Origin: Proteles cristata cristata
Taxonomy: Eukaryota > Chordata > Mammalia > Carnivora > Hyaenidae
DNA length: 64,000 nt
Assembly: GCA_017311185.1 (NCBI GenBank)
Contig: JAESUZ010003902.1
Span: forward strand, 1,612,001-1,676,000
Direction of reading: 5' to 3'
The stretch's first letter is position 1. Each line of letters opens with the position of its first letter. Shown here in pieces: positions 1 through 9,290 of the stretch. The notes under the pieces are model-generated. The model made no database searches. It saw nothing but the letters and a program-made list of their open reading frames with translations, and was not told the origin of the DNA. Both the position numbers and the translations under genes were made by a program.

Positions 1-205
1 TCCCATTCAACCTAAAGAGCATATTCCCTGCTATTTTTTCTCCCTGTGTGCTTTTCTTTTTCTTCAGTGCACTTACACGTACTTGTTATTGTACATTTAT
101 TTTTGTGTCAGCGTGTTTATTCCTTGTCTCCAGGAGGGAATGATGCATCTCTTTGAAACCCTGCTGTCCTCTGTGCCTTGAATGGTGTCTGGTAAATGCA
201 GGTTT
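1..205 (+). repeat. L2 LINE 3' UTR fragment
   Basis: The stretch follows the recalled L2 3' end in order: an AT-rich run before position 120, then a segment resembling 'ctccaggagggaatgatg' (the L2 'gaatgtaagctccatgaggg' zone), then a 'gtgccttgaatggtgtctgg' segment where L2 reads 'gtgcctggcac'. It stops where a SINE pair begins. The match is diverged, as expected for an element inactive since early mammals. Confidence 0.5.
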
Positions 206-227
206 TTGACAAGAATTAAGTGACTAT

Positions 228-435
228 GGGGCGCCTGGGTGGCTCAGTCAGTTGAGCATCTGACTTCGGCTCAGGTCATGATCTCACGGTTCGTGGGTTC
301 GAGCCCTGCGTCGCGCTCTGTGCTGACAGCTAGCTCAGAGTCTGGAGCTTGCTTCAGATTCTGTGTCTCCCACTTTCTCTGCCCCTCCCCCACTCATGCT
401 CTGTCTCTCTCTGTCTCAAAAATAAATAAACTATA
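228..435 (+). mobile_element. tRNA-Lys-derived carnivore SINE (felid SINEC type), first of a tandem pair
   Basis: It begins with the typical head 'ggggcgcctgggtggctcag'. It has a B-box-like ggttcgagcc at 296-305, a felid-type 'gctctgtgctgacagctag' body, a CT-rich zone and an aaataaataaa tail. The internal pol III promoter boxes come from the ancestral tRNA. An open frame of 65 codons across it is a by-product of the SINE. A 15-bp duplication lies just upstream (211-225) and recurs only after the second SINE. Confidence 0.93.
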
Positions 436-656
436 GGGGCACTTGGGTGGCTCAGTCGGTTAAGCGTCTGACTTCGGCTCAGGTCATGATCTCAATGGTT
501 TGTGGGTTCAAGCCCCGAGTCGGGCTCTGTGCTGACAGGTAGCTCAGAATCTGGGGCCTGCTTCAGATTCTGTGTCTCCCTCTCTCTGACCCTCCCCTGC
601 TCACACTGTCTCTCTCTCAGAAATAAATAAAAACATTTTTAAAAATTAAAATAAAA
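436..656 (+). mobile_element. Felid SINEC, second of the tandem pair
   Basis: A full-length copy in the same orientation follows the first with no unique spacer. Its A-box-like tggctcagtcgg is at 448-459, and the A-rich tail runs to about 656. The sequence aagaattaagtgact at 657-671 exactly repeats 211-225, so one target-site duplication brackets both SINEs. Confidence 0.93.
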
Positions 657-684
657 AAGAATTAAGTGACTGTATGGTTCTATG

Positions 685-685
<1 letters not shown>

Positions 686-732
<47 letters not shown>
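686..732 (+). repeat. (GT)n microsatellite
   Basis: About 23 GT dinucleotides with one GC interruption near the start, followed by a run of seven Gs. Alternating purine-pyrimidine DNA of this length can adopt Z-form and is usually length-polymorphic. Long His/Thr open frames on the other strand are artefacts of it. Confidence 0.97.
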
Positions 733-734
<2 letters not shown>

Positions 735-1117
735 GGGGGGGTGTTTGCCATGTACCTCCAAGTAGGGGAGCATGTCTTTTCGGATGCCCACGCTGGTCTG
801 TGTGCACAAGTCTGTGCAGACAGTAGAGCCCTATACATGTATGTGTGTCTGCACGTATGAAAAATGGTAGGCGTTTTCTTTCTCCCACTTATCGCCACCC
901 TATCTGGGATCCTTCAGGTCCCCAGCAGACTCCAGGGAAGGGAAGTCGGGGTTTCCAGAATGGCCGGGGAACGGGACACTGTCCTGAAGGCAAGCTGAGC
1001 CAACGCCCAGCAAGGGGCACCCTGTGTGCCTGCAGGTCAGAACAGACACAGTCTGTGGATCCCAGAGAAAGGACGGGCACACAAATGAGGAGCGGACGCC
1101 ACCGGGACTTTCTCACA
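733..1117. other. Unique intergenic DNA, nothing recognised
   Basis: No repeat family, exon or regulatory block is recognised here. Overlapping open frames of up to 98 codons on both strands have no recognisable domain and no consistent start or splice context. Confidence 0.6.
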
Positions 1118-1200
1118 ATGCTTGTTCAGCACCTTTACTGAGCTCTCCTCTGGGCCACGCCTGAGCTGGGTGCTGGGATGGGGCCCCAGTGAGGCGCTCC
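1118..1200 (-). repeat. L2 3' end fragment (antisense)
   Basis: Read on the plus strand, 'cagcacctttactgagctc', then 'ctgggtgctgggatgggg' and 'ccagtgaggcgctccc' follow the reverse complement of the L2 terminus (feeding-like 'tactgagtgcc ... ggcactgggg' order). It is short and diverged. Confidence 0.45.
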
Positions 1201-1257
1201 CACGAGCCACACCAAGGACTTGCCTCATCAGGGCAGCACCACTCGGTCTTCCCGCAG

Positions 1258-1378
1258 CTAGTTTATGTGCCCTCCCCACTGCCCTGAGTTCCATGGGAAC
1301 AGAGACCAGGTTGGTCTTGTCCACTGCTGCATCGAGGTGCTTGATGAATACCAGCTAAATAAGCGAAGGAATGAAGGA
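1258..1378 (+). repeat. L2 3' end fragment (sense)
   Basis: It contains, in order, 'gagttccatgggaacagaga', 'cactgctgcatcgaggtgct' and a terminal gaagga/atgaagg repeat. This is the layout of the L2 3' end, including its variable GAATGAATG-type terminus. Together with the preceding fragment it makes a tail-to-tail L2 arrangement. Confidence 0.7.
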
Positions 1379-2040
1379 GTGACCAGTCCCTCCCCCATAC
1401 GTGCGGAGAAAGAATACCTTCTATGTGTCTACAGCCTTGAAGCTTGTAAAGAACCACATCACCCACTCCTCCGGTGCCTCCTCCCCGGCGAGAGGCCCCT
1501 CACGAGTCTCTTTCATCACTTAGGAGAGTGGAGAGAGTATGCAAACAAAACAAAACACAACTAGGGAGGAAAGGTAGCTGATACAATAACGTACGGCAGG
1601 AATAGAATGCGATAGAAGTAAACACAGGCCAAAGGCAGCAGAGACCAAAGTCTGTTAATAAACGCGCTTGGGGAGAACAGCTAACATGGTTTAAAGAAAC
1701 TGCTAATAGCCCAGCCCAAGTGGCAGCCGAATCCTTTTACTGAAATGGCTGTAGCCAGTGTCTGCTCTCAGCGTCTGGTCTCAGGAGGGAGGCATCCCAT
1801 AGGGGAGGCTGCCCTGGTCAGTCCGCTGCTTGGAGCTGCAGTTTCCGTCCCAGCAAAATGCAGATGATGGGACCCACATGCAGGTTTGGAGGTGAAATGA
1901 AGGATAAGATGCTGGCAGGAGTTAGGTGCTCAGCCCATGTCAGTTTCTTCTTTGCTTACACACAGACTCCACCACAAAGAGTTTCCAGTGTGTGTGTCCT
2001 TGGGGCTGGGAGTTAGCAGACCCATGTTAACACTATGAGC
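1379..2040. other. Unique intergenic DNA, nothing recognised
   Basis: No repeat consensus, coding signal or long low-complexity tract is recognised. Confidence 0.55.
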
Positions 2041-2260
2041 TAACATTTATTGATTTATTGTGTACTTCACTATGTGCCAGACTCTGGGCTGGGCCCTTGA
2101 CCCGTGATCTCTAATCTGCAGAACAAATCTATTATTATTCCCATTTAACAGATGACGAAACGGAGTCATTGAGGTCTCACGAGCTAGTAAAGGAAAGAGG
2201 CTAGTTCTGGGGAACCTTTGCCAGAGCCTGGGTTTCTCATTTGTGTGCTTTACAGCGAAT
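2041..2260 (-). repeat. MIR SINE (antisense)
   Basis: The order 'tatgtgccagactctgggct', 'attcccatttaacagatgac', then a 'gaaacggagtcattgaggtc' segment is the reverse complement of the MIR 3' half and conserved core. MIR is a tRNA-derived mammalian SINE mobilised by L2 and long inactive. Confidence 0.8.
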
Positions 2261-2517
2261 TTACTTAGCAATGCCACTTTTCTCTGAGCCTCAGATTCCC
2301 GTTCTGTAAAACAATAGGGTAGATTACACCATGGGTATTCAGAATTTCTTCGAAGCTGAACACTGTTATTCAAATAAAACCCCAATGTACGAAATAAACA
2401 GAAAGGGAGTTTCCCTGATTGATGGGCACCTGAGCCCGGAGCCTCTCCCTCCCCCACCCCAAGGCAGCCTGAAGCACCTCTGGGACCTGGGGACAGACAT
2501 TTAAAAATGCTGGAAAA

Positions 2518-2744
2518 TGGCGCACCAGGGTGGCTCAGTCGGTTAAGCGTCCAACTTCAGCTCAGCTCATGATCTCATGGTTTGTGGGTTCGAGCCCTGC
2601 ATCGGGCTCTGTGCTGACAGCCAGCTCAGAGCCTGGAGCCTGTTTTGGATTCTGTGTCTCCCTCTCTCTCTGACCCTCCCCTGCTCACGCTGTCTCTCTC
2701 TCTCTCTCTCTCAGAAATAAATAAAACATTAAAAAATTTTTTTT
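2518..2744 (+). mobile_element. Felid SINEC with target-site duplication
   Basis: A full-length SINE: head near 2520, B-box ggttcgagcc, felid body, a (CT)n zone at about 2690-2712 and an A/T-rich tail. It is flanked by a perfect 13-bp duplication, aaatgctggaaaa, at 2505-2517 and 2745-2757. This is the hallmark of L1-machinery insertion. Confidence 0.95.
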
Positions 2745-2757
2745 AAATGCTGGAAAA

Positions 2758-3735
2758 GGTGATCTCTATGGACCAGGTCCTGTCCTGGAGGGTGAGGAGT
2801 TCAGGGAAGGTAGCTCTAGAAACAGGAAGGGGGAAGATGAGACCACATCTGCCACCCACCTCCAATTTATGGAAGCAGAAATCAACTTAAACACTAAGAA
2901 CACAAGAAAAAACTAGCGTGGAAAGCACTGGAAAGGCCCCCCGAGCAGACAGCAGCTCCAAACAGAGACGTGGCCTGGGGGTGTGGATGGAAGCCCTGCT
3001 CCCGCCTCCTGAGCTAAGGGCTCCCCGCCTCTCTCAGCACTAGAAGCCCCATGCCTGATTGGAGAGCCTTTGTTTGAAGTCCTGATTTATGTAGCCTCTT
3101 GCTGCAAACTATGCATTAAGTTGCCAGCGAAAATTCAAAATGGTAAAATAATTGTGGTGGCGAAATTATTCACAAATCCATCCAGGACCAGCGCTTCGGG
3201 AAGGCGGTCAGATTTACATTGAGCACATGGTGACATAATTCAGGCTAAACAGATAAGCTTGTTCCGCTCCTGACAGAAGCAATTCCCGGGAGATTGCGGG
3301 GTGATGCCAGGCCAATTACACGGCGGGGTCGGGGAAGGGCAGGCCCGTCGGCACCGAGGGTGACGGTGACGTGCAGTGACAAGGGGGCAGGTCACGCCAG
3401 AAAGGTCTTCCTGAGACCTGAGAGAGCATAGGAGGCCGAGGGATATGGCATCCTTGTCGTGGGCGGAGCCCATGTGGGCAGAGATGGGGGTGCCCAGGAG
3501 AGGACTAGGTTAGGTCCAGTCTGAAGCCAGCCACGGAGTGGGCTGGCCAGCACGTTAACCAGATTAGATCAGGTGCCCGGAGGAGACAACAGCGTCCTTC
3601 AGATGGCAACGTGGGCTCCGCCCCTTTGGCAGGGGTGGGAGGGCTACATCTATTTGGACTGGATCAAGTTCCAGGTGACAGGTGTGCCTCTATGATGCTG
3701 TCGGTGGTATCTCTCCCCCCAGTGTGCTTGAATAC
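2758..3735. other. Mostly unique DNA with a candidate conserved block
   Basis: No repeat is recognised. The part at about 3050-3260 is noticeably AT-richer and of balanced complexity (see separate entry). A 77-codon minus-strand frame at 3240-3473 has no recognisable domain. Confidence 0.5.
3050..3260. promoter_or_regulatory. Candidate conserved non-coding element
   Basis: An AT-rich, repeat-free, complex block bounded by GC-rich DNA. It contains short homeodomain-like or POU-like words such as 'tgcattaag' and 'aaaataattg'. This compositional look is typical of distal enhancers, but conservation cannot be tested from one sequence. Inference only. Confidence 0.3.
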
Positions 3736-3738
3736 TCT

Positions 3739-3761
3739 GTTTTGTTTTGTTTTGTTTTTTT
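3739..3761 (+). repeat. (TTTTG)n short microsatellite
   Basis: Four TTTTG units followed by a T run, of the kind often left by an old poly(A)/T tail. Confidence 0.85.
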
Positions 3762-3860
3762 GCGGGTGTAAGTTGCTTTCTAGGGCACTTTACCAAGGAG
3801 GCAGGTGTTTTTTTATATTCCCCACAACAGTTTTTCACTCTTATCAAATAAAGCTGGTCA

Positions 3861-3925
3861 TGATAATAGCTAACGTTTGTTGAATGCCGCGCTGAGAATT
3901 TTATAAACACTATTTCATTTTAACC
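3861..3925 (-). repeat. MIR 3' fragment (antisense)
   Basis: The 'taacgtttgttgaatg', 'cgctgagaattttataaaca' and 'tatttcattttaaccct' segments follow the reverse-complement MIR terminus. It is immediately followed by the MER5B-type element. Confidence 0.5.
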
Positions 3926-3933
3926 CTCTAAAG

Positions 3934-4378
3934 CAGTACTTTTCACACTTTAGCAGGAATCTAAATCCCCTGGGGGGGGGCTATCTACACCACAGACCCC
4001 TGCTCTCTGCCCCCCAGAAGGTCTGATTCAGAAAGTTCAGGGTCCAGACTGAGAACGTGCGTTTCACTTTTTTGTTATTCTTTTTAAAGCTTATTTGTTT
4101 ATTTTTGAGGGAGAGAGAGAGAGAAAGAGCACACACGAGGGAGGGGCAGAGAGAGAGAGGGAGACACAGAATCCAAAGCAGGCTCCAGGCTCTGAGCTGT
4201 CAGTGCAGAGCCTGATGCGGGGGCTCGAACTCACGAACCATGAGATCATGACCTGAGCCAAAGCCAGATGCTTAACCATCTGAACTACACAGGCGCCCTA
4301 AGAATGTGCATTTCTAACCAGTTCCCAGATGATCCTGACCTCGCTGGTCTGAAGACTCACTACTCTTTGAGAACACGA
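3934..4378 (+). mobile_element. MER5B-type hAT-Charlie MITE, split by a SINE
   Basis: The left end 'cagtacttttcacacttta' and the right end 'ctttgagaacacgag' are degraded inverted termini of the MER5 group. Internal words 'gtctgattcagaaagt' and 'tgtgcatttctaaccagttc' match the recalled consensus in order. Eight-base flanks ctctaaag (3926-3933) and gtctaaag (4379-4386) agree at 7 of 8 positions, fitting the 8-bp duplication made by hAT transposases. A SINE interrupts it at 4066-4298. The element is non-autonomous and encodes nothing. Confidence 0.72.
4066..4298 (-). mobile_element. Felid SINEC (antisense) inserted in the MER5B-type element
   Basis: A reverse-complement SINE: T-rich start, a (GA)n zone at about 4108-4135, then 'ggggctcgaactcacgaacc' and an end at ggcgccc. 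The duplications agaacgtgcgtttc (4052-4065) and agaatgtgcatttc (4301-4314) match at 12 of 14 positions. Confidence 0.93.
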
Positions 4379-4424
4379 GTCTAAAGGAAAAAAATAGATA
4401 CAGAGAAGCTTAAGAGGCAGCTGC

Positions 4425-4670
4425 ACGTTTGTCCTGCGGCCAGATTTTGCCTGGGTTCAGATCCTGCATTCCTCCACTTCCTGGCTGTGTGACCTTAGGC
4501 AAGATGCTTAACCATTCTGTGCTTCAGTTTCCCCATCTGTAAAATGGGTATAATAATAAGACTTCCTTCCTAGGAGTTATTGCCAAGAGCAAATAAAGTA
4601 AACCACGCAAAGCTCTTTGAAAAGTGCCTGGCACATGATAAACACGTGATAACATAGAAATGTGAGCTGA
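4425..4670 (+). repeat. Near-complete MIR SINE
   Basis: All MIR landmarks occur in order: 'cctgggttcagatcctgc', 'ctggctgtgtgacctta', 'cagtttccccatctgtaaaa', 'gggtataataataaga' and 'aaaagtgcctggcacatga'. It is one of the best preserved MIRs in the window. Confidence 0.9.
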
Positions 4671-6519
4671 TACTTCAACCACCCGGGTTCACACAGGTAG
4701 CGATTGGAAGCTACCCGGAGCTCCTGCAGCCCTCGCCTTGAGATGTGCACTAACCCATGGTGGGTCGCCAACATCTCTTCCTTTTCAGAGCTGTAACCAT
4801 GACACTGGGCCAGCGGGGGCTGATCTGTGGCAGGGGACTGCGGTGAGGGCGGGAACTCCAGAGACAACACCGGCTGAGACAGGAGAGGCAGGGTGGACAC
4901 CACAGCTGGCTGTGTGAAGCGGGAACCTATCACCCCTCTGGCCTGAGTCCTCTCACCTGGGAAAAATATGCCTGCACTTGGGAAGCTTGTGCTCTGGGCA
5001 GTGGACTTTTCCACCCCACTTACAGAGCCAGATCATAAAGGATTCTGAATGCCGAGGAATCGGGGCTTGGACCTAAACATCAGTGCCACTCAAACCTCCC
5101 TTCTCTAGGATCTCCACTAGACAGGAGCGATGCTCGCAGCCGGGCAGTTTTTCTGAAACCGTGCTTTAATCTTAAAAATGTACACGTATTTTGTATTCTA
5201 CTCCTTAATAGTGCCATGTTTGTTTGCACATAAAGATAATAACTTTTTTTTCTCTGAATCTTCTAATAAAACTGGCATCCGGGAGTCATGTATCATGTTT
5301 GCCTGGGGCTTCGGATCTTCTGTGGTATGTTTCTGAACACATGCGGGGGCAGCGGGGGAGGCTCTGCTTGTAGGAGAAGGAGCGAAGGCCCAGGTTCCTG
5401 GGGGGAAGGAGGGGGAGGCTGTGTTGTCCCCAGAGCGGTGTCCTCAGCCTCAGCCCCTTGAAGGGTGGTGTCAAGTCACTGTCCAGGTTGCTCTGTCCCT
5501 CCCACGCAGGAGAGATGCCACAAGCCCCCGCCGACTGTGGCTCCCGTTCTCAGAGAGATTTTACATCAAGTGCTTTTCATTCAGAATTGGAAGCTTTAAT
5601 ATGTTTTACAGGAAGCTCTTTTATGTGCCAATAAAAAACGAGCGATTATAGCAGACGATGAAAAGCAGCTAGCGCTTCAGAGCCACTGTATGTTTAGAAA
5701 GAGTGGGTACATTTCCCCTGAGAATGACACGATCTGGTCCTTTCTCCTTCGTTATGGAATCAGGTAGAGAGGAGCTCTTGTTAAAGAAATGCGGAGATTT
5801 CCACCATCACTGCACACACTTCTGTGTGTGGTGGCGGGCGGGGGCAGAGGGGAAGGAACGCAGAACAAACAGCCCTCCCTGGCTTTCCTGGTTTAATACC
5901 TTCCTTTCTTCTTTGTAGAAGAAGGGATGGCCATAAGCCAAGGGCAGTAGCCATGACCACCAGGGGCAATTAACTCGCCCTTTTAATTACTAGGCCTTCT
6001 CTGAAGACTCCAAAACCCTCCCCATTTCTAGAATCAACAAAAGCCAGGTTGGAAAAGACCTCAAAAGGTCCTAGTGAGCACAAGCAGGAATCTCTCATGT
6101 GCTTAAGGAGAAGAGGTAGAGTCCTTGCACCGTCCCTAGGAGGCCATCATGGGGGCTAATCGCCTTACAACCCCCCATCCCACTCCTGAGAACAGGAGAC
6201 GAAGGAGAGTCCCAAGGTACACTTGTGAATCCAGGGTTGTGAAGCACACGGAGCTGCAGTGCTCACACCCAAATGCTGAGCCATTTAGGCAGCTAGGACG
6301 CATGGCCACAGCCAGGAACGGTACAGGGCGGGAGACCCCGAGCCACCCTAGAACGTGTACAGCCCTCCTCCCCGTGCCCAGTCAGCCTGTTTCGGTGTGA
6401 AGTGACAGGCAAGGATGGACACTAGATTTCACGGGGTATAAGCTAAGGCATTAGCCCTAACCTTGAGCATGTAGAACCTGAACAGATTCAAGCCCAGAAT
6501 AGTCATTAAATAGAGAGGG
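4671..6519. other. Unique DNA with a candidate conserved block
   Basis: No interspersed repeat is recognised in this 1.85-kb stretch. A 145-codon minus-strand open frame (4577-5014) begins inside the MIR, matches nothing I know, and is judged non-coding. The AT-rich part at 5540-5700 is listed separately. Confidence 0.5.
5540..5700. promoter_or_regulatory. Candidate conserved non-coding element
   Basis: An AT-rich, high-complexity block without repeat similarity, containing words such as 'cagaattggaagctttaata' and 'gccaataaaaaacgagcgat'. It stands out from the GC-rich flanks and could be an ancient regulatory element. No comparative evidence is available here. Confidence 0.33.
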
Positions 6520-6975
6520 GTGTTGGACAAGGTGTAGACTTGCTGAGCCTTAATCCTGGCCTCGCCAGTCACTAGCGTATGGCCTTAGGCCAGGGCTTTC
6601 ACCCTGGGGTGGTTCCACCCTACCCCCAGCCCCACCCAGGAGACTTTGGCAATGTCCAGCTGAGGGGGTGGGGGTGATCTTGGCATCCAGTGGGCAGAGG
6701 CCACGGATGCTGCTTAACTATCCTACGAAACACACTCTAGCTCCCGCAACAAAGAATTATTAGCCCCATTTGTCAGTAGCGATGAGGTCGAGAAACCCTG
6801 CCTTAGACAAATTACTGGATGTTTCTTTGTCTCAATTTTCTCATCTCTAAAACGGGGACGGGACTGACAGTACCCTCAATAGGGCTGTCGTGAGGTTTAA
6901 AGGAACTGATGTATACAAAGTGCTTAGGACAGTGCCTGGCACAGATTAAGCTCTATGAAGGGTGCTCCTAATGCT
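6520..6975 (+). repeat. MIR SINE split by a MER5A
   Basis: The left part has 'gccttaatcctggcctcgcc' and 'agtcactagcgtatggcctt'. The right part resumes at 6801 with 'attactggatgtttctttgt', 'caattttctcatctctaaaa' and 'gacagtgcctggcacagatt'. The two halves are collinear with one MIR, and the interruption is exactly the MER5A at 6591-6800. Confidence 0.85.
6591..6800 (+). mobile_element. MER5A hAT-Charlie MITE nested in the MIR
   Basis: It runs from cagggctttca to gagaaaccctg, which are near-perfect inverted termini. Inside, 'tttggcaatgtccag', 'ggcatccagtgggcagaggc', 'ggatgctgcttaactatcct' and 'acaaagaattattagcccca' match the MER5A consensus in order. The 8-bp flanks ccttaggc (6583-6590) and ccttagac (6801-6808) match at 7 of 8. 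At about 210 bp it is full length. It has no coding capacity. Confidence 0.9.
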
Positions 6976-7329
6976 GTGATTGTCCCCTGGGGCAGTAGAA
7001 GGAGGCAGGGCTAAGGCGAGGGGGGCGGGGCAGCAAAGTCAGCAAGAACAGAGGTCTAAGGACAGAAATGAGGGGAGAATTCAGTGTCCCAGGGTTGAGA
7101 GTTCAGAGTTGGGGAAACAGGGCAGAAAGGAAATGGGTTGAGGAGAGGGGTCCTGAGCAGCTTCCTCAAATCCCAGCTGGTATTGCGGGTTCGCTCTAGG
7201 GGGCTGGACAGCCAGGGAGCAGGTGAGTGGGAGTCCACGGCTCTGGTGGTCTGTGCTCCCTCTCCTCCCTTCCCGCCTGCCTCACGGCCACCCCCACTTG
7301 GTCCCTGGAGGCTGCTATGAGCACACAAG
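6976..7329. other. Unique DNA, nothing recognised
   Basis: GC-rich sequence with purine runs and no recognised family or exon. A 131-codon minus-strand frame (7056-7451) crosses into the LTR and is not supported as a gene. Confidence 0.5.
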
Positions 7330-7800
7330 GGGCAACGGTTTGGGTTGTGCCCCCATAATATATGTCCATCTGGAATCTGGTTATTACCTTCTTTAGAATG
7401 AAGGTCCTTGCAGAAGTAATTAAGGTAATGATCGCAAAACGAGATCATCATCCTAGATCATGGTGGCCCCTAAAACCAACAAGAGCCCTAAAATAGGAGA
7501 TGGAAAAGGAGAGGAGAAGGGAAGGAGGGAGGTGGGGGGAGGGGAGGGTCATGGGAAGACAGAGCAGAGTTTAAATGACGCATCTACAAGCCAAGGAGCA
7601 CAGGGATTGCGGGCAACAAGATGGCCAGAAAAAGGCATGGAACAGATTCTCCCTGAGAGCTTCCAGAAGGAACCAACCCTGCTAACACCTTGATCTTGGA
7701 CTTCTGGCCTCCAGAACTGTGGGAGAATACGTTTCTGTCCTTGCAAGCCACCAGGTTTGCCGTCATTTGTTACAGCAGCCCCAAGAAATGAAGAATACAC
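7330..7800 (+). mobile_element. MaLR (MLT1/MST-type) solo LTR
   Basis: Characteristic LTR landmarks occur in order: 'tgtccatctggaatctgg', 'cagaagtaattaaggtaatg', 'catctacaagccaaggagca', 'ccttgatcttggacttctgg', 'cctccagaactgtgggagaa' and 'gcaagccaccaggtttgccg'. It ends near 'gttacagcagccccaagaaa'. A purine-rich expansion at about 7495-7560 breaks the middle. It is an ERVL-related relic with no internal retroviral genes beside it. Confidence 0.8.
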
Positions 7801-8099
7801 TTCCCAAAACGGAAAGGCTTCAAGGCCAACGGGATCCATCAGGCCAGGCAGCCGGGTAGTGAGCTCAGAGGCTGGTCCAGGCCCAGGGTCACCTTGCAGG
7901 GCCTGGGACAAGGCTCTCAGTGCCTTGACCTCAGATAACTGCCCTGCAACAGGGACATTCTCTTCCCCAGATTGTAGAACTCTCTCCACTCTTGGCAAGA
8001 TCTAAGTCTCCGGGCCAGTTAACAAGGCCACCGGATGGTCAGGTTAAGGCAGCATCAACAGCCAAGTGTGTGGGAAGAAAAGGGGTGGGTGGAAAAGCA
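7801..8099. other. Unique DNA, nothing recognised
   Basis: No repeat or exon is recognised. Open frames overlap on both strands without a preferred frame. Confidence 0.5.
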
Positions 8100-8470
8100 C
8101 AACGGAAGCTTTATTAATTGTCCGAGCTATTTAGCAGTAGGAGTTGAAAGGAAAGTAGTTAGCTGTGGAAGGGAGAAATGGAAAACTCTGGTTTTTCATT
8201 AATCTCGCTGCCCTCCATGTCAAACGCCCATTGTCAGGGCGGGCACAAAGGCTGCCACAGTTTTAGGCAGAAATGCTAAGGGCCGAGCACACGGGAACGC
8301 ACGGGCCTGGGAGAGAACGGTTCAATATGGAAAGTGTTTTCTCCGCAGCCAGAGGTGCCCATTTCCAGTCCTTTTCAATTTGTACACTTTTCTCCAATGA
8401 CTCCTTGAGGGTAATTACAGTTCTTTTCACAAATGAAGTATGGAAGATACGAGAGAGCGGCGAGGCTGTC
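8100..8470. promoter_or_regulatory. Candidate conserved non-coding element
   Basis: A repeat-free block with AT-rich words ('gctttattaattgtccgagc', 'ttttcattaatctcgctgcc', 'gggtaattacagttcttttc') spread over about 370 bp, including TAAT/ATTA cores suited to homeodomain proteins. It resembles vertebrate developmental enhancers. This is inference from composition only. Confidence 0.35.
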
Positions 8471-9099
8471 AATAGCCCTGCAGGAATGCACGGTCTGTCT
8501 CCCGGAGACGCAGAAAGCATCGATCCTCCTTCCTGGGGGACTTGGAGCGTGAAAGGGAGGCTGAGGTGGACTCGCCTTCACCTCCGAAGGGCCTGCTGGC
8601 TGGGGAGAGGGGGGTTCTGACCCCCAGGGAGGCACCCCATGGAAGAGATTGCTTACCACCACCACCACCCCCACTACCCAGACAAGAGTTTGAAGACCCA
8701 AGGGCTTATGGTTTTCTTGTATTTTCCTTCCTGGGATGGATGGTCCAAGAACCCCAGCCACAGTCAGCATGAGGAGCTGTGGTGGCCCAGGAGCCTACCT
8801 TTCCACCAGTGACAGAGATGGCCAGGAAGCACCTGCTTGCGGGCAGGGACACAGTACACAGCTTGGACGCTGGCGCCCCTGACGAGGTGGGATCAGGCAG
8901 ACGGCCTCCGGCTGGACCAACAGGCTGAGGTTTACAAGGTGAAGTGGAACAAGGGTAAATGCGCAATTTGCCCTTGGTCCTTGACCCGACTGCGGGCTTA
9001 TGGCAGCGCCCACCACATACACAGCTCAAGGGCTGTGAGCTGGATGGTCAGCTCAGCACCAGTCAGCTCTCTGCTGTGGTAGAGCAGTAACAGTGCACT
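8471..9099. other. Unique GC-rich DNA
   Basis: No family is recognised. It includes a short (CCA)n patch at about 8657-8675. Several overlapping open frames of 75-131 codons occur on both strands, as expected in GC-rich non-coding DNA. Confidence 0.5.
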
Positions 9100-9290
9100 C
9101 TGTGAGAGCGTCCTTCAGGCCAGCACCCTACGCTGTGGTGCTTTCCGGCCAAGCCCCATTTGATCCTCACAACGGCCCTAAGAGACCCTTGCTATACTAG
9201 TTCGCAGACCAGGAAACTGATGCTGAGAGCTGGTCAGCGACTTTACCAACAAATCTAGAAAGTGGTGCAAGCAAGGTTTGAAATACACAC
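9100..9290 (-). repeat. MIR SINE (antisense)
   Basis: The order 'atttgatcctcacaacggcc', 'gcagaccaggaaactgatgc', then a 'ggtcagcgactttaccaac' segment parallels the reverse-complement MIR core. It is diverged. Confidence 0.65.

Noticed and set aside
228..656. tRNA-like sequences (A and B boxes)
   Set aside because: These belong to the tRNA-derived heads of SINEs. They lack a cloverleaf with intact acceptor stem and are followed by SINE bodies. The same applies to all sixteen SINEs.
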